DNA of 64,000 nt, from assembly GCF_029962835.1 (NCBI RefSeq), contig NC_080574.1:24650001-24714000 (forward strand), read 5' to 3'. Below the pieces are notes generated by a model. The model was not told the origin of the DNA. It did not search any database and saw nothing but the letters and a program-made list of their open reading frames with translations. This stretch comes from Magnolia sinica (Eukaryota; Streptophyta; Magnoliopsida; Magnoliales; Magnoliaceae). Positions within the stretch are counted from its first letter, which is position 1, and every line of letters starts with the position of its first letter. A program made the translations under genes and the position numbers. Positions 1-11,497 of the stretch are shown piece by piece.

Positions 1-54
1 AACGCGTGTGGTTTGCCTTGGGTCCGTATTCTTCTATAATTTAATTGAAGAAAG

Positions 55-80
55 TTATGATAGAGACGTCTCTATCATAA
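55..80. promoter_or_regulatory. Perfect 26-bp inverted repeat upstream of EF-hand copy 1
   Basis: Each half reads TTATGATAGAGAC followed by its exact reverse complement, with GACGTC at the centre. The same 26-bp block, with a few changes, lies upstream of copies 2 (10885-10910) and 3 (13989-14014), so it belongs to the duplicated promoter. The ACGT core is the kind of site bZIP factors bind; that role is inferred. Confidence 0.6.
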
Positions 81-365
81 GAGGAATATAGACCTCCCAT
101 ATATCATCCGCATGAACTGGTAGATGAAAGATCAGGACCATCCAGCTAGTGGTATATAAATTGACTTTCCACGTGTATGATTTAGAAACCATACATATAA
201 GTATCTGAGCCATTATTTTCTTTCACTTTTTTCTCAACCGTTCATCTGAATGCCGCCATGGTTTGGAAACATCCTCTTTTAGTCAACTTTTAAGAACGAT
301 CCATAAACGGATCGACGCACCATTCCAACGGCAAGCTAGCAGCTAGCTGATTACAACGTACCAAG

Positions 366-400
366 TCCTCTCTCTCTCTCTCTCTCTCTCTACTTATAAA
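366..400 (+). promoter_or_regulatory. CT tract and TATA box of EF-hand copy 1
   Basis: A (CT)n run at 366-392 is followed directly by TATAAA at 395-400 and then by a leader (CCCTCAAACCAAAATCTTC...) shared with copies 2 and 3. The match between paralogs supports this as the core promoter. Between this TATA box and the coding region copy 1 carries a 980-bp insertion that the other copies lack. Confidence 0.6.
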
Positions 401-458
401 TACAAACCCAAAATTTCCTCCCTCAAACCAAAATCTTCATTCCCACTTTCTTAGCTAA

Positions 459-1438
459 GGGCCCGTTTGGCCGGTCGGATTGGAAGGGATTGGATGGTAT
501 TAGAAGGGATTGGAAGTCAAATCGGAATTGGAGAGGGCCAAAGAGTCGGTGATGCGATCCCAATCCCATGATCTCAGAAAATGAGGACATGACCATTACA
601 TTTAAATCCCATCAAATCCACCTTAATCCTTCAAATTTGCCGGGACTGTTTGGTTCTGAGGATCTAGAAGGATGAAAAGGTTTAATAGGATTGGTAGCGG
701 CCAAAGAGATATAGCAATCGGGATATATCAATCATGGATCTCCGACATCCTGATCGAATTCACCATCATCGCTGAAATCCATGCCATCCACCCTAATACC
801 ATTCAATCCTTCCAATCCACCCGGCCAAAAGCTTGGGGCCTGTTTGGGTGGTGGGATTAGAAGGGATTAGGTGGGATGGGATTCGTCTCGTTCCGTGCCA
901 ATTCCCCTTCATGTTTGGAAAGAAATGGAAAAGCTTGGAATTACATTAAATGGAATTGCATTGGGTCTCGTGCCAATTTCACTCCATGTTAGCAAGTTGT
1001 GTAGGTCCCACCATGATGTGTGGGCTATATCCACACCGTCCACCCATTTATCGAGATTATTTTAGAGCATGGACCAAAAAATCAGGTAAATCTAAAGCTC
1101 AAGTGTACCCCACCATAGAAAGCAATGGGGATTGAGTACTTACCGTTGAAAACTTCTTTGGGGCCACCTAAGTATTGGATCTACCTCATTTTTAGGAACA
1201 TGCCATAAAATAAGGTTATAAAACAAATGAACAGTTTAGATATAACATACCGTATGTTATTTTCAGTAATTTTAAATGATGGTGGGTATATCCATTCAAT
1301 GCATTACCTTATTATCAACAATGCATGGCATTGATTTTATCCTATGGCAACTGGGGAAAATCTCTGCCATGGGTAATAATTATGTTTTTTTATCCCATCC
1401 CACCCAATCCCTTCTAATCCCACCGCCCAAACAGGCCC
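459..1438. mobile_element. Two PIF/Harbinger-like MITEs back to back in the 5' UTR of EF-hand copy 1
   Basis: The insertion starts GGGCCCGTTTGG and ends CCAAACAGGCCC, and is flanked on both sides by TAA (456-458 and 1439-1441). Copy 3 shows the empty site as GCTAAGTGTTTTC. Inside are two related elements: A at 459 to about 835, and B at 836-1438, whose 30-bp ends (GGGCCTGTTTGGG and its complement) match almost perfectly. Element B contains a stretch worded like MITE family M. A truncated, inverted relative of B lies at 40385-40856. The 3-bp TAA duplication fits PIF/Harbinger MITEs; no transposase is present. Confidence 0.75.
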
Positions 1439-1467
1439 TAAGTGTTTTCTACGTACTACTTTTGGGG

Positions 1468-1469
<2 letters not shown>

Positions 1470-1500
<31 letters not shown>
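1470..1500 (+). repeat. GA tract just upstream of EF-hand copy 1 coding region
   Basis: A (GA)n run of about 30 bases sits where copies 2 and 3 have longer GA runs ending at the start codon. In all copies this tract is complementary to the CT tract upstream of the TATA box. Confidence 0.8.
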
Positions 1501-1501
<1 letters not shown>

Positions 1502-1503
<2 letters not shown>

Positions 1504-1906
1504 GTTAGATGGCGCCACCATCCGTGCATTCGTGGAGGACGAGTGGACCTTCAATGTCTCCATCAACGACCGTTTTGCAAACCTCGATGTAGATCACGAT
1601 GGTCTCCTATCCTACACAGAGATGATGAAGGAGCTAAAGAGTCTTAGGGTCCTAGAGACCCACTTCGGCATTGACTTTGTGGAGTCGAGTCCTGATGAGA
1701 TTGCACTCATCTACCGTTCCCTCTTCCTCCAGTTCGATCACGACCACAACGGGGCCGTTGACATGGAAGAGTTCCGCGTGGAAACTAAAGAGATGATGCT
1801 TGCGATGGCGAATGGGTTAGGATTATTGCCTGCTCAAATGGTGTTGGAAGAGGATAGCTTCCTCAAGAAAGCCGTTGAAAGGGAATCAAACATGGTTGCT
1901 GCTTGA
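1502..1906 (+). pseudogene. EF-hand calcium-binding protein, copy 1, start codon lost
   Basis: The reading frame matches copies 2 and 3 from their residue 5 to the C-terminal alanine and holds two good EF-hand loops (DVDHDGLLSYTE and DHDHNGAVDMEE). The 13 bases that carry the ATG in the other copies (ATGAGTGTAGAAG) are missing, apparently deleted between two GAAG repeats. The open frame runs back only to a GTG at 1442, next to a TAA, so no ATG lies in frame until 1622, which would drop the first EF hand. Together with the MITE pair in the leader this suggests a dying copy. Start at a non-AUG codon or a rescued upstream exon remains possible. The missing start is seen; loss of function is inferred. 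Confidence 0.7.
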
Positions 1907-2460
1907 GTCAAACTAGCATTGCCCACTTTTACTAGAGAGAATTCCATTTTTTTTTTCTTTTTCTTTTTAGTTGAATATGTATCCATTTCACTCTATTATA
2001 TATATGGGAAACAAGTGTTGGCTTGCTCGAGGGCTTGTCCACATACATATTTTTGTCAAATGTTCCATCCATGTATAAGTAATTTCTAAAACTCGTGCAG
2101 ATTTCCACCGAGTCACGACCCTACTCAGTCACACCCAACTCAGTCACGAGTGTGACCCTATCCGCTTTGTAAGACTAGTCAAATTGGCTAACTGAACTAG
2201 GTCTTCTCAACCAACTTTCTCTTCCATTTATCTCAGAAATACCCTTTCTCCATGAATTTGCACCTATCTGGCGAAGTCACTTTGTCAACTGCGCCGTGGC
2301 TACTCCATAAATTTTGGATGACCAACGATACTCTGGTGTTAGTTCTTCACCGTTTTCAAAACTAAAACGCCACCTATCTCCTTGAATAATGAAAACTGTT
2401 CAAGTGTCCAATCAATAGTATGAAAATATGGATGGACAATATCATATATAGAAGATAGCT
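1907..2460. other. 3' flank of EF-hand copy 1, no gene seen
   Basis: The first 140 bases (to about 2045) are similar to the 3' flank of copy 2, including GAGGGCTT.TCCACA, so the duplication unit reaches at least this far. Nothing else is recognised before the Copia element. Confidence 0.5.
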
Positions 2461-2465
2461 CTATT

Positions 2466-2844
2466 TGATGGCAGTATTAGCCAGAGCTCGTCTTGGCTTT
2501 ACAAAGCCTTAGATTTGAACTCACTGGACACGTAAGAATGAGAAGAGAAACTTTGCTATTTTTTTACTGATGCTTACAAGCTTGCTGACTTGATTACAAA
2601 CAGACTGGAAGAGCTCCCTTGTATAGACATTTTTCACCAAGGTGAAAAGACACAAATACCCTTTTAAATTACACTATAGGGGCATGGTATTAATTGCTGT
2701 AACAAACACCGAAATAAAATATTAAAAGATTCTGCATGGAGGAACTGAACATCCGCATGGAGAAACGCCCTGGTTGCTGGAAGCTTCTTCCAACATTTAT
2801 TGTCCTTGAGAATCTAACAGACAGTTTGGTTTGGACTTCTAACA
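2466..2844 (-). repeat. Left (3') LTR of Copia element 1
   Basis: Begins TGATGGCAG and ends CTTCTAACA on the plus strand; nearly the same sequence recurs at 7457-7823. The purine-rich tract adjoining its right edge on the minus strand fits a polypurine tract. Confidence 0.85.
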
Positions 2845-3649
2845 CTCCCCTTCAAACCAAAACCGGCTTCATTCCGAGCATCGTTCTTAGTCGTTTGAAT
2901 GCATCTATTGGTAATACCTTTGTAAAAATATCCACCACTTGTTCCGTAGTATGATAATACTCTAATTTTATCATTTTCTGCTTCACATGATCTCTCAGAA
3001 AATGATATCGGGTATCAATGTGTTTGCTTCTTCCATGTTGCACTGGATTTTTGGCTAGTTCAATTTCCAACTTATTATCCACATACATGATTGTGGATCC
3101 TTCCTGTGGATGTTTTAGCTCCTTTAGTAGGTTTCTCAACCAAATTTCCTCACAAATAATGGACGATGCTGCCACATACTCTACTTCACATGTGGACAGG
3201 GCGACCACACTCTACTTCTTCGATATTCCATATGAAAGCAGTCGTTCCGAGACAGAATACATAGCCAGTGGTGCACTTTCTTTCATTTTGGTCACCTCCC
3301 CAATCACTGTGATCTAAGTATCCATATAGCATTGCTTCATCATCTTATGGATACAAAAGACCGAATTCCATTGTTCCTTTGACGTACCTGAGGATTCTTT
3401 TTGCGGCTAGCCAGTGTGATTCTTTTGGTACTTCCATGTACCTACTTAGAAGCCCAACACTGTAGACGATATCCAGCCTTGTGATTGTGAGGTACCTTAG
3501 GCTTCCAATCAGACTCTTAAACATAGTCGAGTCAACGCTTCTTCCTTCTCCATCCTTTGTCAATTTTAAGTCCGTTGCTACATGCGTGTTTATGGCATTG
3601 CAATCGTCCATCTTGAACTTTTTAAGCAATTCCTTGGCATACTTCTTCT

Positions 3650-3655
<6 letters not shown>

Positions 3656-3688
<33 letters not shown>
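3656..3688. repeat. AT microsatellite inside Copia element 1
   Basis: A run of (AT)n about 30 bases long within the pol region of the fossil element. Confidence 0.85.
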
Positions 3689-3691
<3 letters not shown>

Positions 3692-6600
3692 ACCATGTTA
3701 TTCCTTCACTTCAATGCTCAGAAAAAAGGACATCAGACCTCCGTCGGTCATCTCAAACTCCTTAAACATGGCCTTCTTGAATTCATCAAACATCGGTCGA
3801 CTGTTTCCTGTAAATAGCAAATCATCAACATGCAAGCATGCTATAAGCATATCGCTATGAGCATTCTTCTTGATGTAAACTGCATGCTCATATGGACATT
3901 GGGCGAAGCCGTTCTCTTGAATATAGTTGTCGATGCGTGCATTCCAAGCACGTGGAGCTTGCTTCAACCCATAGAGGGCTTTCTTCAGTCGATACACCTC
4001 GTGTTCCCCCCCTTGCATAACAAAGCCTTTAGGTCGGTCAACATAGACTTCTTCTTTCAGAATTCCATTCAGAAATGCAGATTTCACATCTAGTTGGTAG
4101 ATCATCCAACTATAATGGGCTGCAAGGGAGATAATCATCCTCATAGTGTCAAGGCGAGCAACAGGAGCGAAGACTTCTTCATAGTCCACCCCGTACTTCG
4201 GTTTATAACCCTTTGCTACGAGCCTTGCCTTGTAGCGATTGATCTCACCATTAGTATTTCTCTTAATCTTGTACACCCATTTGACGCCAATAGTTTTCTG
4301 ACCATTAGGAAGCGTAGTCAGCTCCCACGTGTCATTTTTCTCAATGGCATGAATTTCTTCTTTCATAGCGGTTCTCTAAAATTCTTATTTTATAGCATCC
4401 TGAAATGTCAGAGGCTCATGATCTGCATATAAGAAGAAAAGATTGACCTCTTCAGTTTGCTCATAGATGTCGCTTAAGTTTTTCATTTTTATAGGTGTCA
4501 TGGGTGAGGACGAGCTGGCTGAATTTTGACTTGATGGAGTGCTTTCAGGAGTAATAGAATGTACTCCTGGACTTCTGTGAATTGATGATGCGTCCGAAGA
4601 AGGTATTGCGGGCGTTTGCTCTTAACGGTCATGCCTTTCTTCATGTTCCTCTGTTTCGACTAGAATATCTTTGGTCGATTCTTCATCGTTCCATTTCCAA
4701 GCTTCTTCCTCACTAAAGACCACATATCTTCTCACCACTACTTTATTAGTTAGTGGATTGTAGAGCTTGCAGGCTTTAGATCCTTCACTGTAACCGATGA
4801 AGATGCATTTTTCACCCCGATCATCAAGCTTCCTTCTTCTTGCTTCTGGAACTTGAACGTAGGCAACACATCCAAAGATCCCTAGGTGTGCCACGCTCGG
4901 TTTGTAGTCACTCCATGCCTCCTGTGGTGTCATGTTTCTGACGCTCTTGGTTGGATACCGATTGAGCAGGTAGGCAGTACATGTAACTGCCTCTGCCCAG
5001 AAGCTCTTTGGCAGGCCTTTCTCCTTTAGCATGGTCCTCGTCATGTCAAGGATGGTGCGGTTCTTCCATTCCGCAATGCATTCTGTTGTGGCGTGTAGGC
5101 TGCAGTATGTTATTGCTTGATGCCTTGTTCCCTGTAAAAATCTCGAAATGCATTTGAGGTGTACTCTCCACCTCTGTCAGATCTGAGTACTTTAATTTTG
5201 TGACCACTTTTAACTTCAACACGAGCTTTGAAAATTTTAAAGATAGTGAAAGCAGAATATTTTTCTTTGATGCAATACACCCAAAGTTTTCTGCTAAAAC
5301 CATCAATGAAGGTAATAAAGTATTTATTACTTTCAAAAGAGAGTGTTTCAAGTGGTCTGCAAATATCAATGTAAACCAACTGAAGTGGTTCCTTTGCTCT
5401 TCTAGACACTCCACTTAGAAAAGAGTTCCTTTGTTGCTTGCCGATTGTGCACGCCTGACACACATGTTCTAGAGCTTCAATAGCTGGCAAGCCATGCACC
5501 ATGCTTGATAAAGATAAGAGTTTGAAGCTACTAAAATGGAGATGCCCAAAGCGAAGATGTCATCTCCATGAATCATTCTTTATGAGTCCATAGAAACATT
5601 TCTCAGCCTTTGTGTTAATATGGAGCGGAAACATGCGATTCTTCGCCATTTGGACTTGAGCCACAAGTCTCCTGTAAGCATCTCTTATAGAGAGAGAATA
5701 GTTCTCCATGTGTATGACATACCCCTTCTTAAGGAGTTGGCCGATACTGAAGATGTTATTTTTCATGTCTGGTATGTAAGATACATTAGAGATGTAATTT
5801 GGCTCACCATTCTTCTAATAGATTTTAATTTTTCCTTTACCTATTACAGGTACCTTTGATGAGTCGCCAAAACTCACGTCACCACTAACTCCTTCTATGA
5901 GTTCTACGAATAGTTCTTTATTATCACTCATGTGGTTGCTTGTACCTGTGTCTAGATACCACACATATGGTCATTCGCATGCCTTTTCTTGTGCGAGAAG
6001 GAGTGTGGAGTCTTCTTGTTTATGGTGTGATGTTTTAGCATAGTTGGATAGTTCATCTTGATCCACTTTGCTCCAACACTCAGAGGGATAATGGCCGAAT
6101 TTCTTGCAATTGTGGCATTGAACGTTCTTTGTGTTTCCACGACCACGTATGAACCGGCCTCTACCATTTCATCTTCCACAGAAAGTGGTAGACTTTTGTT
6201 GATTTTGTTGATGGCTTTGATGATATCTACGCCCCCTGCCTCTTGCACGATTGCTAGTGTCACGGCCGCCTCGTTGTGTATGGTTATCGTTTTATTCATT
6301 TAGAGTTAACTTAGACTCTAAGGCATGTTCAAGCATTGAACAAGCATTCTTTTGCATTTATTGCTCATGCACTTACAACGATCTCATTAGTTCTTTAATG
6401 GACAGTTTTTCAAAGTCCTTTGATTCTTCAATCGCCACAACCACATGCTCAAACTTGGTTGTGAGAGATCGCAGTGCCTTTTCAATGACATGTATGTCTT
6501 CAACTTTTTCACAATTTCTCTTTAAATTGTTAATAATAACAATTAGATGTGAAAAGTAATCAGAGATATTTTCACCTTCCTTCATGTGCGCCGCTTCGAA

Positions 6601-7456
6601 CTCGGCTCTGAGTGTTTGAAGGCGAACTCGCTTTATTCGATCAACACCCTTGAAGATAGTGCCAAGGGTATCCCAAGTTTGCTTGCTTGAAGTCGCTTCG
6701 GCAATCTTTTCAAAGATTGATTCATCCAACCCTTGATAGAGGATGAATAAAGTCTTGTTGTCTTTCTTCCTTTAATTTTTGAGAGCGGTCTTTTCTTCGT
6801 TGGTAAAGGCGGCTTCTTCCTCCATAGTGGGTTTTACATACACATCGATGACGATCTCCCATAATTCTTGTGACCTAAACAACACCTTCATTTAGATGCA
6901 CCATTTTTCATAGTTGTCCTTTAACAACTTAGAACCTGCGGCTGGATTTAGCTGGCCATCTTTTCTATTTTTTAGAGAAGGAATGACTGATTTTTATTTT
7001 TTTTAAATGAAGGGAGATAGAAAACAGTTTTTTTTTTTTTTTAGCTAGAAAAACTTTTAAAATCTGTTTTTTTTTTTTTTTTTTTTTTAAACAGATTTTT
7101 CTTTTCTTGGCTGGGAAAAAAATTGCTAGCAACTTCAAGCAGCAAAAAACTTGGCTTTGCAATTTGAATTAAAAAAAAAAAAAGATTTTCCTTCAGAGAA
7201 ATCCGTACTTGACTGAAAAAAAAAAAAAAAACTTCTTCTAGAAAAATGAACCTAGTCACTGAGAAACAAAAACCAGACGACACTTTTACTAGGGAAGGAT
7301 CTTCTCACGCTGATCGTGATGGATCACAAGTTCAGAAACAGAACGTAGAGGAGGGTGTTGCTAAGGAACGCTCCAGACAAACTGTTTGTGATAGAGCTCA
7401 AGCTGAGAAAAAGAAAGAAGAGGATGCTGTTGCGGAGGACGACTCTGATACCAGTT

Positions 7457-7823
7457 TGATGGCAGTATTACTAGAGCTCTTCGTAGCTTTACAAAGCCTT
7501 AGATTTGAACTCATTGGACACGTAAGAATGAGAAGAGAAACTTTGCTATTTTTTATTATTGCTTACAAGCTTGCTGACTTGATTACAAACGGACTGGAAG
7601 AGCTCCCTTATATAGACATTTTTCACCAAGGTGAAAAGACACAAATGCCTTTTTAAATTACACTATAGGGGCATGGTATTAACTGCTGTAACAAACACTA
7701 AAATAAAATATTAAAAGATTCTGCATGGAGGAATTGAACAGCCACATGGAGAAACGCCCTGGTTGCTGGAAGCTTCTTCCAACATTTACTGTCCTTGAGA
7801 CGGTTTGGTTTAGACTTCCAACG
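7457..7823 (-). repeat. Right (5') LTR of Copia element 1
   Basis: Begins TGATGGCAG, directly after the primer-binding site in the complementary sense, and ends TTCCAACG. The flanking GTATT is a likely target duplicate of CTATT at 2461-2465. Confidence 0.85.
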
Positions 7824-7828
7824 GTATT

Positions 7829-9337
7829 GACTGATATTTAGCACAATCCGTTCACTCTTATTTTTGCAGAGTAGTAGAAGGAGATTTGAGTGGACCTAAT
7901 GGATGGTCCATGGAGATGTGTACGTCAACTAGTCCAAATGCAACCAGGTGCATCAGAAAGTTTCCATACACTTACCCTACTATATCATTTCTCTATATTA
8001 AAATGACTACAAATGTGTTTCTCTTTTCTTTTCTATTAATAAGGGTATGCTTGGTTGTTGGAGAAGTCATTGCTTGTTTTCAGGTTTCCGAAGAATGTTA
8101 GATTTGGCATAGTATTTCTTAGCTAATGATTAAATTTATTTTGTAGATACACCTGCAGATTCTTTAGGGAAACCTAAGAAATGTATAAGTTTCTTTTTTT
8201 AAGTTTTCGAGTTTTTCATTCCTTAACTAAAAGCTTGGACAAGTTTTTTAGAAAAAGCTGGGGAATGAAACTCCTGGTAAATGTTAAAAACTATTTTTTT
8301 TTTTTTTTTAAATGTGAACTAAACTTTCATTATTTAATTTTATAATAACTAACTACTAAGCTGAAAACATGTTGAGGAATTACTCTCTTTCTTTAACCTT
8401 TTTTTACAAGAGCAAAGGGAGAATATTCAATTTATAATTAAGAATTGTAAAATTAGGCTAAGGAAACTACGGGATAGTTACAACTAAAGAAAATTAGCCA
8501 TCATCTTATATGATTAAACTAATGACATGATTCCTTATCCTCCCTTCTCCCTCTCGATTTGCAATCTTTTCTTTGCTGGATTGGGTGTGAAACATTAAAC
8601 TGATATGAAGTGTGACTGGATGCAAATTGGTTTTTGGTTGAGAGATTGTTCATTCTTCAGTTGGTAGGCGTTCTTGGAGTGTTAGCCATGAGAACATTTT
8701 AATTTTGGGATGCAAAGCTAGTGATTGGGAATAATGTGTATGAATTGGGTTGGGTCAGGTGGGTCGAGTTAGGGTTGAGTATAGAGAAATTCGGGTTGGG
8801 TTTGGTTTAGGTACCACGTTGGGTCCTCACGAGGTTGGGTGGCTATTTTCCCTCTTCTCATTATTTTTTGTTAGCTATTCCCTTTCAAAAAGCAGTTGCC
8901 AATCAATCCAAAGCCTATATGAATCGCCTTCCCTTGTGTAAAACTTTCACTCTGAATGATGGCAACTGCTTGAAGGGTTCCACAATTTAGATTAATTGTT
9001 TGATTTGGGTTACATACTTGTACAAATGCAACTGCTCGTGTATCATCAATCACACCACTAAAGTATCAAATAACTCTTCAATGTAGATCCACCATATGGG
9101 CTATAGCTAGGATATGGGTGTGACACTCATCTCTATAAACTGGGCGGCATGTACCTTCAATCAGAAATGGTGTACCCAATTAGGAGTGAGTATATATATT
9201 CAAAATCCAATTGATTAAATGAGTTGACCAGCAATTAATGGATGTGGTTTTTGTTATATTTGGATCATTCAGCACAATTTTTTTTCTTTCTTACATAAAG
9301 GACCACCTTCGATTGAACTGTTGGTCTCTAATGTAGA
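7829..9337. other. AT-rich spacer, no gene recognised
   Basis: I see no coding pattern. About 8740-8830 is rich in GGGTTGGGT / GGGTCGAG words, like the ends of small hAT-type elements, but no clear terminal repeats were found. Confidence 0.4.
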
Positions 9338-9910
9338 GCGGACCGTAGACTTATTCCTGACACAGATGGACTAAAAGAAGCCCGAACGGAAGCGGACATA
9401 GTCCGTCAGATCTGGCCTAGTCTTACTTGAGGCATGACGTAGCTAGGCCCCAAGTGCGTTTGGATCGAAAAAATTCATTTTGGATTAAGAAAAATAGTCG
9501 TTCAAAATGTAAACTGTAAATCAATCATAACTTTTGATTCAAGATGAGTGACGTGATACAACCTATGAATTTTGACTAGAATGGATCATCGGGGGCCAGC
9601 CAATTCACAAAAGCAGATCGCGTAAACTTATTATTTTTAGTAAGTTTTAGATTGGACGTATCTTTTTTATATTAGAGTTTTAGTATTTGATGTCTTCTTA
9701 CGATTTTCTTCTTATCATTTCGGGAATTACCCACTTAATTAATTTATGACATTCTATTTTTAATAAATTTTATTATTCTTTTAAAAAAAATCAGTTTATT
9801 TGCATTACGATTATTAATTAGGATAGTGTTTTATTATTTAAAGTTTGTAATCTCATTTTAAAGACAGACTTTAATAAATTAATTCAAAATTTTCTTGTCT
9901 CTTATAGATT
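9338..9910. repeat. LTR-like fragment, possible Gypsy type
   Basis: The wording (GCGTTTGGATCGAAAAA, GTAAATCAATCATAACTTTTGAT, then long TTTTTAG runs) resembles the lone LTR at 21008-21670. Neither end is clear, so this is a fragment of uncertain extent. Confidence 0.4.
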
Positions 9911-10149
9911 TAAGAGCCATTATATCTTGCGGATTCAAAGTTCACATCATATTAAGAATACGGTGTTCCCTTTTCTACTCCCGTCCTTGCATTAGACTCA
10001 TACATGTAAGTATAATTTTTTAAATTATAATCCATCTACAGTATAACCAACAAAAAGGAATTACATGTCCTGTACGAAAGTTGCATTGAGTGTTTGATCC
10101 AGTCAGTCAATCAGGAGCCATACAATGAATTTACAGGACTGTAGGGCCC

Positions 10150-10830
10150 AACAGCCCTTTACAACCAGTCAGACAGTCTGTGCCTCGTGTCTGCTTAAGG
10201 CCCATAATTAGAAGGAATGACAGACATTATGAGATGAACCGACATAGGTTCTGTCGAGGAATGAGATGGCCTCCACTGGGCCATTTCACGCCCATAGAAA
10301 CGCACGATCAGGATGCTAATACACCCATTAATAATAGATGTCTGTGGTCAAAAATATATTACGAAAAGAGAGGTTAAATAATTGGTTTAGACTCTGGTGA
10401 AAGTTTGCCATCATTTATTCAAGTTTTGCTTCTCATCCACTGACCACAAGGCAAACTTTGAAGGCAATCCAGTCCACCCAAATTGTGGAACCCACAATGG
10501 ATGGTACACAGCCCCAAATCTCAATGATCAAAAGCAGGTAATCATCTGAATTCACAAATTGAATTTCAAATGGTGATTATTTTATTTTTAACTTTTCCAA
10601 TTGATAGCCAACAAATGGATGGTTAGGATTTTTCCATCAGCCTGATCTTCAGGATGTAATCCATCCACAGTGGACCTTACAATTGGATACCTTGGGTTGA
10701 AGTTAACGGTTGACACGTGTAGAATGGATGAGACACCACAGCTTAAATAATATAAGCGGACAATCGTTGTGGTAGTGTACCAAACAGCGAGAGAAGTGCT
10801 GTTTGACTTTTGACTATCACAGGAGCTCAA
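10150..10830 (+). repeat. Long direct repeat upstream of EF-hand copy 2
   Basis: From GCCCAACAGCC through CAGACATTATG, GGCCATTTCACGCCCA and TCTTGAGG-like words, this stretch aligns with 13190-13960 upstream of copy 3. The gene duplication therefore carried about 1.2 kb of 5' flank. A relative of its last part also starts the window, upstream of copy 1. Confidence 0.6.
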
Positions 10831-10884
10831 CGCGTGTGGTTTTCCATGGGACCGTTTGCTTGTCTTCAATTGAGTGGAAGAAAC

Positions 10885-10910
10885 TTATGATAGAGCCGTC
10901 ACTATCGTAA
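10885..10910. promoter_or_regulatory. Conserved inverted repeat upstream of EF-hand copy 2
   Basis: TTATGATAGAGCC / GTCACTATCGTAA keeps most of the pairing of the perfect copy at 55-80, with a few mismatched positions. Confidence 0.5.
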
Positions 10911-11322
10911 GAGAAGTACAGCTCTCCCTTCTACAATCCACCTTCTACAATCCACATGGACAGGTAGATCAAGGATCTGGACCGTCCAATAGTAGAATTT
11001 GACTAGACGGCCCACATGGATATTTAGAAACCATAAATGGAAATATCCAACCCATCATTTTCTCTCACGTTTCCTCAACCATTCATCTTAAGGACACAAA
11101 TCGAAGGGTTGGGAACACTCTTTTTATGGTCAATTTTTAAGAAGAATCCATCATTGAAGGATGCACCAGGTGTACAGTCCTGATTAACCGTCGAACCTTC
11201 TACTTAGATGATGCAAGGATCTGTTTACCATATTATGATATGACCATGCACCCTGTAATATTTGTAAGAGCCTCCAGACCGACCTCCATCCAAACGACGT
11301 GCCACCTGATTTCAACGTACCG

Positions 11323-11323
<1 letters not shown>

Positions 11324-11364
<41 letters not shown>

Positions 11365-11378
11365 TCCCTCCTTATAAA
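11324..11378 (+). promoter_or_regulatory. CT tract and TATA box of EF-hand copy 2
   Basis: (CT)n at 11324-11360 precedes TATAAA at 11373-11378. The transcript probably begins in the CGAACCCAAAATCCCC leader that follows and runs through a (GA)n tract at 11448-11493 to the ATG. Confidence 0.65.
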
Positions 11379-11445
11379 TACGAACCCAAAATCCCCTCCC
11401 TCAAACCAAAATCTTCGTTCTCACCTTCTTAGCTACTTACATTTG

Positions 11446-11495
<50 letters not shown>

Positions 11496-11497
<2 letters not shown>

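Larger units (their letters stand above)
2466..7823 (-). mobile_element. Copia LTR retrotransposon 1, old and broken
   Basis: A minus-strand Copia element with an LTR at each end (2466-2844 and 7457-7823) and near-matching 5-bp flanks (CTATT and GTATT). A tRNA-Met-type primer site (TCTGATACCA, 7444-7453) lies beside the right LTR and a purine tract beside the left one. Parts in minus-strand order are gag (about 6.73-6.37 kb), zinc knuckle region (about 6.2-6.1 kb), protease with a DTGTSNHM-type motif (about 5.95 kb), integrase (about 5.5-4.6 kb), reverse transcriptase (about 4.37-3.35 kb) and RNase H (3208-2852). The order protease-integrase-RT-RNase H defines Copia. It is interrupted at well over five places and is a fossil; the LTRs differ at scattered sites, so it is not young. 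Confidence 0.9.

Noticed and set aside
1442-1501. N-terminal extension (MFSTYYFWGDRERE...) of EF-hand copy 1
   Set aside because: It starts at GTG, not ATG, and is just the translated GA tract; the same extension in copy 3 lies upstream of a good ATG.
7246-7656. 136-codon plus-strand frame
   Set aside because: It lies antisense inside Copia element 1 and runs into its LTR; no family resemblance.
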